Source: CAVVFX01 sp963747535
GTDB taxonomy: Bacteria; Acidobacteriota; Terriglobia; Bryobacterales; Bryobacteraceae
DNA length: 64,000 nucleotides
Direction: 5' to 3'
Assembly (NCBI GenBank): GCA_963747535.1
Contig: CAVVFX010000006.1
Span: 1,178,001-1,242,000 of the forward strand
Shown here: positions 8,895 to 17,396 of the stretch, piece after piece
How positions within the stretch are numbered: the first letter of the stretch is position 1
Layout of the letters: every line of letters begins with the position of its first letter
Notes under the pieces: generated by a model
The model's input: only the letters and a program-made list of their open reading frames with translations
Database searches by the model: none
Told to the model about the DNA's origin: nothing
Made by a program: the position numbers and the translations under genes

Positions 8895-10607
8895 ATGGCC
8901 CAAGTTCAACGTTCTCCCCAGGTACACGACGTAGTGGTGATTGGATCCGGCGCGGGCGGCGGCACAGCCGTCAAAGTGCTTACGGACCAGGGAATCAACG
9001 TCACGCTGCTCGAAGCCGGACCCATGCTCAATCCGCAAAAGGATTTCAAGGAGCACGTCTGGCCCTATGAAGTGGATAATCGCGGCGCCGGTCCGGCCGC
9101 AGAGATCTACTTCGGCCGCCAGCAGTGGGGCTACTTCTCTGCGCCCAACGGCTACTGGCAAGTCCCCGGAGAGCCGTACACTGTTGCCAAGGGCAGCCAG
9201 TGGGAGTGGTTCCGTTCGCGCATTCTGGGCGGACGTACCAATCACTACGGGCGTATTTCGCTGCGCTTTTCCGATTACGATTTCAAAGCCTACTCCTTCG
9301 ACGGCCTGGGCCGCGACTGGCCCGTCACCTATGACGAGATGTCTCCCTGGTACGACAAGGCTGAAGAGTTCATCGGTGTGACCGGAACGCGCGAAGGACT
9401 CCGCACCGCGCCCGACGGCAAATTTCTCCCACCCATCCCGCCGCGCGTGCACGAAACGCTGATTCAGAAGTCCTGCGCCAAACTCGGTATTCCCTGTATC
9501 CCGTCGCGCATGGCGATGCTGACCAAATCGGTTCATGGACGTGCGGCTTGCCATTACTGTGGGCAGTGCGGACGCGGATGCCGGACCGCGTCGGCCTTCA
9601 CATCCAGCCAGGCAATGATCTTCCCGGCCATGAAGACCGGTAAGCTGAACATCATCACCGGGGCGATGGCCCGCGAGTTGGTTACCGATAGCAGCGGCAA
9701 GGTCACGGCTGTTTCATATGTCGATAAGGCTACGCGCACCGAGCAGCAGATTCGCTGCCGAGCGGTGGTAGTGGCGGCCAGCGCGTGCGAATCCGCGCGC
9801 ATTCTGCTGAATTCGAAATCATCGCTCTTCCCCGATGGACTGGCCAACGGTTCCGGACAAGTCGGACGCAATCTCACGGATACCGTGGGCTTCAGTCTCT
9901 CCGGCCACATTCCAGCGCTCGAAGGACTGCCCCGGCACAACTGCGACGGCATCGGTGGGATGCACGTTTATGTGCCCTGGTGGGAGCTCGACAAAAAGAA
10001 TAAAGAGTTCCCGCGCGGATATCATATTGAGATCAGCGGTGGGTTCGGCATGCCGGAGTTAGGCAACTACCACGGCATCGCGCAGAGTCAGGAAGGCTAC
10101 GGTGCTCCGCTCAAAGACGCGATCCGCCGGCAGTACGGCGCACATATCGGACTCTCCGGCCGCGGCGATATGATTCCCAACGCGAACAGCTATTGCGATA
10201 TCGATCCCAGTAAAGTCGACCAGTTCGGCATTCCGGTCCTGCGCTTCCATTTCCAATGGACCGAGAACGAAATCAAACAGGCCCAGCACATGGGCCGGAC
10301 GTTTACCAGCATCATCGAAACGATGGGCGGCACGGTGCGGGGCATCGCCCACCCGGAGCGTGAGGGTGAAGGCATCTCCAAGGGCGGCAGCATTATTCAC
10401 GAGGCCGGCGCAGTGGTGATGGGCGACGATCCCAAAACGTCCGTACTGAACCGCTATTGCCAGGCGCACGAGGTGAAGAACCTGTTTGTGGCCGATGCCG
10501 CGCCGTTCTGCGGCAATCCCGATAAGAATGTCACGCTGACGATTGTCGCGATGGCCTGGCGCACTTCGGAATATCTGGCGGAAGAAATGAGGAAAGGCAA
10601 TGTCTGA
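8895..10607 (+). CDS. GMC-family FAD oxidoreductase, large subunit
   Basis: This 570-residue flavoprotein belongs to the glucose-methanol-choline oxidoreductases, which oxidise alcohol groups of sugars or polyols. The FAD-binding GSGAGGG motif is at residues 17-23, followed by TLLEAGP, and the C terminus has FVADAAPFCGNPDKNVTLTI with the usual late Asn-Pro active-site region. A four-cysteine motif CHYCGQCGRGC at residues 219-229 (CX2CX2CX3C) is notable and could hold an iron-sulfur cluster, as in some FAD-dependent sugar dehydrogenases. A GAGG ribosome binding site lies 6 bases before ATG. The gene overlaps the downstream small-subunit gene by 8 bases, so the two proteins probably form a membrane-associated dehydrogenase; no cytochrome subunit is nearby. 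Confidence 0.92.
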   Translation: MAQVQRSPQVHDVVVIGSGAGGGTAVKVLTDQGINVTLLEAGPMLNPQKDFKEHVWPYEVDNRGAGPAAEIYFGRQQWGYFSAPNGYWQVPGEPYTVAKGSQWEWFRSRILGGRTNHYGRISLRFSDYDFKAYSFDGLGRDWPVTYDEMSPWYDKAEEFIGVTGTREGLRTAPDGKFLPPIPPRVHETLIQKSCAKLGIPCIPSRMAMLTKSVHGRAACHYCGQCGRGCRTASAFTSSQAMIFPAMKTGKLNIITGAMARELVTDSSGKVTAVSYVDKATRTEQQIRCRAVVVAASACESARILLNSKSSLFPDGLANGSGQVGRNLTDTVGFSLSGHIPALEGLPRHNCDGIGGMHVYVPWWELDKKNKEFPRGYHIEISGGFGMPELGNYHGIAQSQEGYGAPLKDAIRRQYGAHIGLSGRGDMIPNANSYCDIDPSKVDQFGIPVLRFHFQWTENEIKQAQHMGRTFTSIIETMGGTVRGIAHPEREGEGISKGGSIIHEAGAVVMGDDPKTSVLNRYCQAHEVKNLFVADAAPFCGNPDKNVTLTIVAMAWRTSEYLAEEMRKGNV

Positions 10608-11220
10608 TTCAAATGTTTCCAGGCGCGATCTGCTGAAGACCCTCGGTTCGTCGATGATCCTGACGACCGCCGGCGTCGGCGTGCTTCCGCCCGTGCTGGC
10701 GCAACACGTCCATTCCGCCGTGATGGAGATTAAATCTCTCGACGGGGGAGCGAATTATCAACCGAAGTATCTCAACAAGCACGAATTCCTGACGATGCGC
10801 CGCTTGTCGGAAATGATCATCCCCCCGGACGAGCATTCGAAGGGAGCCATCGATGGAGGCGCAGCCGAATACATCGATTTCCTCAGCAGCCGCAGTCCGG
10901 AGTTCGCTGAAATTTTCACCGGCGGCCTCGGGTGGCTGGATGAAGCGATGCAGCATCGCTACCAGAGCACTTTCGTCGATGCCAGGCCCGACCAACAGAC
11001 GGCCATGCTGGATCTGATTGCATGGCGTAAGAATGAGAGCCCCGAACTCGGCCCGGGAATTGCGTTCTTTCGCTGGGCTCGCAATGTAGTGGTGGATGCC
11101 TACTACACCAGTCCCGTCGGGATTGCCGATTTAGGGTACATGGGCAACACCGTGTTGAGTGAGTTCAGCGTGCCGAAAGAGGCGCTGGAGTATGCGCTGA
11201 AACGCAGCCCATTCGCGTGA
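10600..11220 (+). CDS. Gluconate 2-dehydrogenase subunit 3 family protein
   Basis: This 206-residue protein matches the small subunit of periplasmic FAD-dependent sugar dehydrogenases. The N terminus SRRDLLKTLGSSM is a twin-arginine (Tat) signal, ending at about VLPPVLA. In this family the small subunit carries the folded flavoprotein across the membrane, since the large subunit lacks a signal of its own, as is the case here. Conserved features include FLTMRRLSEMIIPPDEHS and the terminal GNTVLSEF. Its ATG lies inside the last codons of the GMC gene, so translation is probably coupled. Confidence 0.88.
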   Translation: MSDSNVSRRDLLKTLGSSMILTTAGVGVLPPVLAQHVHSAVMEIKSLDGGANYQPKYLNKHEFLTMRRLSEMIIPPDEHSKGAIDGGAAEYIDFLSSRSPEFAEIFTGGLGWLDEAMQHRYQSTFVDARPDQQTAMLDLIAWRKNESPELGPGIAFFRWARNVVVDAYYTSPVGIADLGYMGNTVLSEFSVPKEALEYALKRSPFA

Positions 11221-11229
11221 CAAAAGACG

Positions 11230-11373
11230 TTGTGGGGCGGCCAATTCTGGCCGCAGCCGGCTTTTAGCCGCGCGAGCGCGCCGCGATGGCACGCTCCGCA
11301 GGGGTCTGAAACTTGCGAAGTTCTGGCGACCTGGGGTCGCTTGCGGACGGTGGCGTCCGCCCCACACTTGTGG
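11230..11373 (+). repeat. Interspersed repeat family 1, copy C, diverged
   Basis: TGTGGGGCGGCCAATTCTGG followed by CCGCAGCCGG starts the region; GCGGCCA at 11237-11243 and TGGCCGC at 11248-11254 pair perfectly. At 11302-11315 the stretch GGGGTCTGAAACTT resembles 62476-62489, and CCGCCCCACACTTG closes the region. It fills the gap after the dehydrogenase genes. Confidence 0.55.
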
Positions 11374-11393
11374 TACCGTTTTCTGTAGCCAGA

Positions 11394-12236
11394 TTAGCGG
11401 TCTGCAGCTATTTCGGGTGCGCTGCGACGCAATCTGGCGGCCGCGCCGGCCGCGCCGAACCGGATGCGCCACGGCAGCCAGATGGATTCAAAGATCTTAC
11501 CGATTGACATTTTGGATTGGCCTTCGCGCCGTTCGTTGAAGGTGATGGGATGCTCAGCGATGCGGTTACCAGACCGGACGAACAGAACCTTCATCTCGAC
11601 CAGGAAAGCGTAGCCGTCCGACACTGTCTCCCGAAACGGGATCCTTTCCAGCACCTCCCTGCGCATGCACATGAACCCGGAGGTGACGTCGTGGACGGAA
11701 AGGCCAAGCCCGATTCGAACATACAGGTTAGCTGCGCGACTCATCAGTCGCCGCCGGTAATTCCAATTGACAACGCTGCCGCCGCGGACGTAGCGCGAAC
11801 CGAGGACAACGTCATTCCCGGAGAGCTTCTCGACCATATGCCGAATCATGGTGGGATCGTGTGAAAAATCCGCATCCATCGTAACCAACGCCTGGCACCA
11901 TGGCTCGCTGATCGCCCGCCTGAATCCATCCCGGTAGGAACTCCCAAAACTGGGATCCCGCAGCCGCTCCAACAGCATGAGATTCCCGTACTGCTTCTGC
12001 AAACCGCGTACGACGTCCGCAGTCCCGTCCGGCGAGTGATCGTCCACCACCAGAAGATGAATTTCGGGATAAAGCCGGAACAGGGTTTCAACGAGTTTCG
12101 GGACGTTATCCCGCTCGTTAAACGTAGGGACTATGACGGCTGTGTTCCTCAGCGCAACCCCAGGTGGCTTAGTAGCCGCGGCCCGTGTCGAGTGGGTTGA
12201 AGCTGCCGGGAGTCTGGAGCCGCCATTCTTACTCAC
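11394..12236 (-). CDS. Polyprenol phosphate mannosyltransferase-like GT2
   Basis: This 280-residue glycosyltransferase of family 2 resembles dolichol/polyprenol-phosphate mannose synthases, which move a sugar from a nucleotide donor to a lipid phosphate at the inner membrane face. Visible motifs are VIVPTFNERDNV at the N terminus, LLVVDDHSPDGTADV, the metal-binding DADFSHDP near residue 122 and VLGSRYVRGGSV. There are no C-terminal membrane helices, as in the soluble DPM1 type. Start is GTG at 12236; the first 30 residues are unlike the family and the start could be further in. It neighbours three GT39-like membrane proteins that use such lipid-linked sugars, so it probably supplies them. Confidence 0.88.
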   Translation of the reverse strand: MSKNGGSRLPAASTHSTRAAATKPPGVALRNTAVIVPTFNERDNVPKLVETLFRLYPEIHLLVVDDHSPDGTADVVRGLQKQYGNLMLLERLRDPSFGSSYRDGFRRAISEPWCQALVTMDADFSHDPTMIRHMVEKLSGNDVVLGSRYVRGGSVVNWNYRRRLMSRAANLYVRIGLGLSVHDVTSGFMCMRREVLERIPFRETVSDGYAFLVEMKVLFVRSGNRIAEHPITFNERREGQSKMSIGKIFESIWLPWRIRFGAAGAAARLRRSAPEIAADR

Positions 12237-12431
12237 TTAGCTACGGTAGAACGTACCGGGGACAGGTGCAACGAGACTCACAGTCGTAACGTGATATGCC
12301 GAACCTCTTGCGGGCCGGGCGGTTTAAAAAGCGTGATGAACGTTACGGTTAGATGGCTTGACCCAGCCCTGCAGTGTTTGGTCGGGTAGCGTATTTTTGG
12401 GAAGGTGTCGCGCTGTTTGCCGATTCGCTCT
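12237..12431. other. Non-coding stretch before the decayed gene copy
   Basis: No gene is visible. From about 12382 the DNA resembles the 50 bases downstream of the intact gene at 17397-18980, for example GGGTAGCGTATTTTTGG compared with GGTTGGCGTATTTCTTG. The duplication therefore included some 3' flanking sequence. Upstream of 12382 I see nothing recognisable. Confidence 0.5.
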
Positions 12432-12683
12432 TCAGTTGTTTACGAGAAATACCGCATTATTTGGGTCCGAGTGAGGTAACGTCAGGCGATAATCTCTCTC
12501 CATCAGACACGCCGGAAGCCACTCGAAGTGTTCGTAATCCTTGGCTTCTCACAAGCGCTTTCTGCTTTTCCATTGAAAGGAGCCGGGCTTTCGATGTGCA
12601 AGGGGACGTATTGCGCTAAGAACGAAAGTTGCTCAGCTCCACAGTGTTGTGACGTTGGCCAAAATTGGAGGCGATTTCCAGAT
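12432..12683 (-). pseudogene. Decayed 3' fragment of a GT39-like gene
   Basis: This 252-base stretch is a clear but degraded copy of the last 248 bases of the gene at 17397-18980. The end is kept: both code for a C terminus FLVNN and stop. Stretches such as GGGGACGTATTGCGCTAAGA and CCAAAATTGGAGGCGATTTC are identical. Small insertions and deletions break the frame, and 12543-12571 is inverted relative to the intact copy. Homology stops where the downstream GT2 gene begins (12683), so the copy lost its 5' part by deletion or rearrangement. It cannot encode a protein. Confidence 0.85.
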
Positions 12684-13696
12684 TATCGAGGCAGCGCCTT
12701 CCAGCCAAACACGATACCCCAGATCATGCGAAGGCCGACCTTGATAGCCCGGCCGTTGCTGACGTTACCGCCTTTGCTGGCGCCGACTCGGTTATGAAAG
12801 GTGATCGGACACTCGACTATCGAGAATCCTTTTGCCATCGCAACGTCCAGGAAATGGGCGTTGAACTCATAGTTGATTCCCGGGTTCAGCAACGGCAACA
12901 GGCGCATCAACGATGAGTTACGGCACAGCTTATAAGTAGTACCGAGATCAGTGAGCGTCCCCTTGCCGATGTGCTTCGCTTCCAGCAGCTTCGCGGCGAA
13001 AAAATTGCCGAAGTACATGAAGGTGGTCAATTGCGTGCTGTGTTCGCGAAGTTGTTCGACGATACGCGTGCCGTTCACTATCTCGGCGTGCGGCGCGTAG
13101 CACAGAAACTTATCGATGTCGTAAGCGCGAAATGTCATGTCGCCCTCGCACAGGAGCGTCAATTCAGTGTCCGTCTGTTTCGAACCTTGCTCGAGCGCAC
13201 GCCAGACGCAACTGCCGTAGCCTGGGCGGACCTCACAGAGCACTTGAGCGCCGGCTGCACGGGCGGCCTCCGGGGTCCGGTCTTTGCTGTTGTTGTCGAT
13301 TACGATGACACGTTTTACTTTTGGGTGAGAAACGAAATCCCGCACGGCGAGCGCAATACTGAGCTCGTCATTGTAGGCCGTGAGCACGACTGTGAGGTTG
13401 GTATTACAGGGAGGCTCCCATGGCACGGTCGGACGGCTGCGTTTCAGGGGCAGCAGCACGAATAGATCGAACAGGATAAGGAAGACCCCGGCGGAAACGG
13501 GCACGCCGCCGTACCAGATCGTTCGCTGAGCCCATGAGAGCAGATAGTCACTGGGTTCCAGGAGTAGGCAAAAAGCCTGGAGCACCACACCGAGCGCACA
13601 AATAATAAGGCCCGTACCTGTGATCAAGATGCCATAGAGCAGGGCATGAAATGCTGCCAGGCCGGACGGGGCCTGTGGGACTGGGCTACTGCTCAT
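12683..13696 (-). CDS. Membrane-anchored GT2 glycosyltransferase
   Basis: This 337-residue protein has two hydrophobic N-terminal segments (about residues 15-42 and 58-84), then a GT2 domain: LTVVLTAYNDELSIALAV, VIVIDNNSKDRTPEAA and EGDMTFRAYD near residue 190 at the position of the metal-binding DxD. The C-terminal GINYEFNAHFLDVAMAKGF and ITFHNR blocks resemble polyprenol-phosphate sugar transferases. It is likely to act at the cytoplasmic membrane on lipid-linked sugars, like its GT2 neighbour. ATG at 13696 is the natural start. The gene's 3' end coincides with the edge of the decayed gene copy, so its last residues may have been set by that rearrangement. Confidence 0.85.
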   Translation of the reverse strand: MSSSPVPQAPSGLAAFHALLYGILITGTGLIICALGVVLQAFCLLLEPSDYLLSWAQRTIWYGGVPVSAGVFLILFDLFVLLPLKRSRPTVPWEPPCNTNLTVVLTAYNDELSIALAVRDFVSHPKVKRVIVIDNNSKDRTPEAARAAGAQVLCEVRPGYGSCVWRALEQGSKQTDTELTLLCEGDMTFRAYDIDKFLCYAPHAEIVNGTRIVEQLREHSTQLTTFMYFGNFFAAKLLEAKHIGKGTLTDLGTTYKLCRNSSLMRLLPLLNPGINYEFNAHFLDVAMAKGFSIVECPITFHNRVGASKGGNVSNGRAIKVGLRMIWGIVFGWKALPR

Positions 13697-13806
13697 TGGC
13701 GATCGCGAACGTGTGCATAGGCCAACATTCTAGCAGAACTCGCGAAGCAGGAGATCCTGGATTTATTGTGATATGACGAACGCCCGGACAGCCTGTCCCA
13801 CCCTTG

Positions 13807-15312
13807 TCACTTAAGATAGACGACCGACACCCAATCTTCGAACCGGGTGTTCTCGACGTCTACACCCTTTTGCCGTAAAAGTTGCAGGATTTCGCGCGGC
13901 GGATCGATAAAAACAGATTGGGATGCATGTTCCTTGATGTCGTCCAGACTCCAGAAATGTATGGGATAGACATGGCTAAAGTTAATAAGCCCCGTGGTAT
14001 TTGAAGATGGCTCCAAGCTTTTCAGAAACCTATATCTTTCCGGATCGTGGGAGTAGTGGAATATCTCGAGCGCAAGAAGGTCATTGGACATTACCAATAC
14101 AAATTGCTTTCGTTCCTCATTGAAGAGCGCAGGTTCAATCCGAAGCATCGTTCTGAGTCTCTTCACCTCTTCCGGCGCGGCGAGAGGGAAAAGGATCACT
14201 TCAGGGTGGGCGGCCTGGCGAACTGCCCTCGTCACTCCGTAGCCGGCTATTATGCAGACACAGCCGGCTGAAATGAAGGCCGCGCTCCGAAACTGGCGCC
14301 ACATGAAGCATGCGAAACCGATCGCTATGCCAGGCAGCATGCCCATGAAATACCGAGCGTAAAAGGCGTTGGTAACGAGCTTGGCACCGATGAAGCCACC
14401 CAAGGGAATCAACACAAAAAACCATGCCAGGCGCTCCGATGAGGCCATTGCCAATACATATTGGGACCCGATCCGCGGAACTGTCAATGCCATCCAGATG
14501 AGGGTAATTGGCAGCGCGAACGAGAGGTGCGGAAAACAAATTGAATAGACCATCGTAACCGCACTCAAGCTTGGCGGCGCCCAGAAACTGCTGGAAAACT
14601 GCCGATGTGTCACGGCTAGCGGCGCGAACAATCCCAGGGTGATCACAGCCCCGAGAACTCCCGCCCACAACTTCGGCAAACGCCATGCCTGCTTCAGGTC
14701 CAGAACCACGACGACAGCGTACGGGATCAGGCAGAATATCGCATAGTAGTGGGTAGCAAGCGCAGCGCAAATCGAAAGCCCGAAAAGCAGTGCCGCTCCC
14801 CTGCTTTTCTGTGGGGTGTGCATCCAAAGCCAGAGAGAGCATGAACTGCACAGGTAGAAGAGAGCGTACGGCCGCGCTTCGAATCCATAGAACGGAAGGA
14901 TGGAGCAGGTCAAAAGCGCGAGCGCCAAAAGTCCATGCAGGTTATCCGTCAGGCGCCGGGCACAGTCGAATGTAACCAGCAGACCCGCCGCCAGTGCCAA
15001 AGCCGACGGAAGTCTTGCCGCCCACTCGCTCTGTCCAAACAGATGCTCAAAAAAGCGAACGACAAAGTAATAAGTTATCGGCTGCTGGTCGACACCGCTC
15101 TTCAGCAACTTGACCAGCGCCGACGTGTCGGGCATGCGGCTAATCAGGATCGTCGTGACTTCATCGAACCAAAAGAGGCGATGACCGGCAACATACAAGC
15201 TGATGCCGAGATAGAACGCAACTAACAGCAACGCCGCAAAAGAACTCCACCTCAGGAGCGCGGTCGGGCGTGCTTCCGTTTCGCATTCCAATTTTTCGCC
15301 GCTATGGCTCAA
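13807..15312 (-). CDS. GT39-like membrane glycosyltransferase
   Basis: This 501-residue integral membrane protein resembles the PMT/ArnT superfamily, which transfers sugars from polyprenol phosphate in the periplasm. The first extracytoplasmic loop has LFWFDEVTT near residue 48, with the acidic pair seen in this fold, and EARPYALFYL lies near 145. About ten membrane helices are apparent. A soluble C-terminal part from about residue 385 is of unknown role. The start is TTG at 15312, supported by GGAGG with normal spacing; no better ATG exists near. It is one of three such proteins in this island. Confidence 0.82.
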   Translation of the reverse strand: MSHSGEKLECETEARPTALLRWSSFAALLLVAFYLGISLYVAGHRLFWFDEVTTILISRMPDTSALVKLLKSGVDQQPITYYFVVRFFEHLFGQSEWAARLPSALALAAGLLVTFDCARRLTDNLHGLLALALLTCSILPFYGFEARPYALFYLCSSCSLWLWMHTPQKSRGAALLFGLSICAALATHYYAIFCLIPYAVVVVLDLKQAWRLPKLWAGVLGAVITLGLFAPLAVTHRQFSSSFWAPPSLSAVTMVYSICFPHLSFALPITLIWMALTVPRIGSQYVLAMASSERLAWFFVLIPLGGFIGAKLVTNAFYARYFMGMLPGIAIGFACFMWRQFRSAAFISAGCVCIIAGYGVTRAVRQAAHPEVILFPLAAPEEVKRLRTMLRIEPALFNEERKQFVLVMSNDLLALEIFHYSHDPERYRFLKSLEPSSNTTGLINFSHVYPIHFWSLDDIKEHASQSVFIDPPREILQLLRQKGVDVENTRFEDWVSVVYLK

Positions 15313-15479
15313 TCAATCCTCCAACCTCAAACCGTTTCGCATTTATTGTAGCCAACCCCAAAGCCAGTTACCCGGCGGCATTAGCCGGCGGCACGTATTG
15401 AAAAATACAACCTAAATAGGCCGATGCTAGCACCGCGTTATCCCGGGTGGGATTGTTTCTCTGTGGGAAGATAGCAAAG

Positions 15480-17276
15480 ATGTCACCCTCACTTCTGCGG
15501 CTCGATGATTGCAAGGATTGGTTCGAGAGTCGTCCCGTTCAGGTGGCGTTCTCGGGACTTTTATGGCTCTATGTCGCCATTCAGATAGTCTCCGCCCTTG
15601 CAGTTCCGTTGGGAGGATATGACGGTTCGCTACCGCTGGTTAGCGCCGATCTCATCAACCGTGGGCGCCTCCCGCAGGTCGATTTTTCGGCTTTTTATCC
15701 TCCACTCGAACAGTACTGCATTGCCTTTATGTTTCGGTTTGCCGGACGCACCGTTCTGGCACACAGGTTCTTGTGTGCGGCACTCTTCATAGTGGTCGTG
15801 ATCGCGGCAAACCGGTTTTTTAAGCTTCATGCGGTGCGGTTTCGATCTTTGGCGCCCCTCATGACCCTGCTGGTTGTGGTTGGAATCGGTGCGTCGATCC
15901 AGCTCGCCCCGTGGCCGGGATTCGCGGTGGCATTTCTCACCTTGCTGACATACTTCATGAGCCGGGAGACGTTATCAGAAGGGATTCCATGGAACACGGT
16001 TTTGGCTGGATTGCTGGCGGGCGTTGCCACTCTGATTCGGTTCAATTTCGGAATCTATGTTGCGGTCGTAGTACTACTGGACCTTTTGGTCTGGGATCTG
16101 CAATTGGGACATCTTCATCTCAAGCGGCGGTTACTTTCATTTGCGGCGTTCGTCGTCCCGCTTTTTTTCTTGAATGCGATCTTCTACCTGGCCGTCTACG
16201 GCGCACAGGGTGTCAGCGCGTTGTTGGGAATACTGGCCGCGGGACCGGCCAGTGGCCGGTCCCGGTTCATTGATCTACCACGGTCCTGGCCGTTGAGTGC
16301 TCTATTCTTGCCCTATGGCTGGTTCTCACTGAAAATGATCGTTACCGATGACCGGCTATCCGGGAGATCGCTAGTCCCGTTGATACCCGCGGTAAGCCTG
16401 GTTGGTTTGGCGTTCGCCTGGCGCGCTAATCCTTCCGTAGCCGCCTGGCTTACTGTCCTGGGCATCCTGACGGTTCTTGTACTTCAAATGTTTGTGTTCA
16501 AGCTGGAGCGTGCGGAGTTTGGTTTCGTACTCTATCTGGTCTGTCTCTTGCATTACTACCTATACCGCTTTGATGTGTATCACGCCTGGCCGGTGTTTCT
16601 GATGATGGCCATGGTGATTCCTTTTCTCATTATCACTCCCGTCCAGGGGCGGCGCGCCTCCTTCGGTATGGGGATCGCGTTTGTCTTACTCATGGCATCG
16701 ATGGCGTTGACGTGCATGAACTCGGACTCCTTGCCCCACGCTTCCCTCTTCATGAATGGCCTGCGTTTAATCAAAAGAGGCGGTCTGAGTCTCCGCATTT
16801 CCGACGGTGAAAGGTATATGACTAGCGATCCGATAAGCCCTTGGTTATTTATCTATCCGCATCAATCCTCAACATGGGATACGCCAGGGCTGGATGAGTT
16901 TCAGACGGTGCGATTTATCCGCAGCAATACAGGTCCGGCTGATGCGATATTTGTCGGACTAAAGGATCACTCCAAGGTCTTCATGAATGACGTCCGGATA
17001 TACTGGTTGACCGAGAGGCTGCCAGGCTCCAGGTATATCGATCTGGAGCCCTGGGTTACTCCCACGGAATCTGCGCAACGCGAGATCGTCTCAGACCTCG
17101 AGCGAAGCGGAACTAACTGGGCCATTCTGGAAGGCGTAGAGAATGTCCTCGTGCAATCATCCATACAAAGATCACGACCGCCGGGTTCCAAACTGCTAGA
17201 TCAATTCTTCTTAGCGAACTTTCAGGAAGTCGCGTCCTTTGGCCGGTTGTCCGTGCTCAGAAGAAAGCACCCGTGA
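15480..17276 (+). CDS. GT39-like membrane protein
   Basis: This protein of 598 residues has roughly twelve hydrophobic segments and the general layout of PMT/GT39 glycosyltransferases. In the place of the usual WYDE loop it has GGYDGSLPLVSADLI and VDFSAFYPPLEQY, so the catalytic acidic residue is less certain. The C-terminal 150 residues (YPHQSSTWDTPGLDEF) look soluble and probably periplasmic. I prefer ATG 15480, preceded by GGGAAG at a suitable distance, over the in-frame GTG at 15447. It is transcribed divergently from the GT39-like gene at 13807-15312 and converges on that at 17397-18980. Confidence 0.78.
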   Translation: MSPSLLRLDDCKDWFESRPVQVAFSGLLWLYVAIQIVSALAVPLGGYDGSLPLVSADLINRGRLPQVDFSAFYPPLEQYCIAFMFRFAGRTVLAHRFLCAALFIVVVIAANRFFKLHAVRFRSLAPLMTLLVVVGIGASIQLAPWPGFAVAFLTLLTYFMSRETLSEGIPWNTVLAGLLAGVATLIRFNFGIYVAVVVLLDLLVWDLQLGHLHLKRRLLSFAAFVVPLFFLNAIFYLAVYGAQGVSALLGILAAGPASGRSRFIDLPRSWPLSALFLPYGWFSLKMIVTDDRLSGRSLVPLIPAVSLVGLAFAWRANPSVAAWLTVLGILTVLVLQMFVFKLERAEFGFVLYLVCLLHYYLYRFDVYHAWPVFLMMAMVIPFLIITPVQGRRASFGMGIAFVLLMASMALTCMNSDSLPHASLFMNGLRLIKRGGLSLRISDGERYMTSDPISPWLFIYPHQSSTWDTPGLDEFQTVRFIRSNTGPADAIFVGLKDHSKVFMNDVRIYWLTERLPGSRYIDLEPWVTPTESAQREIVSDLERSGTNWAILEGVENVLVQSSIQRSRPPGSKLLDQFFLANFQEVASFGRLSVLRRKHP

Positions 17277-17396
17277 TCTATCTCGGAGTTATCCCGGTGT
17301 CACGGGCAAGTTTTTTTAAATCAACACGCCTGACGGGCTTTTTTAGTCGGTTGGCGTATTTCTTGCGAGATTGTTGCGCGTTTGCCAGTTCCGTCT

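Noticed and set aside
17320..17346. CGCCTGACGGGCTTTTTTAG as intrinsic terminator
   Set aside because: The stem is only three base pairs, too weak to call despite the T run.
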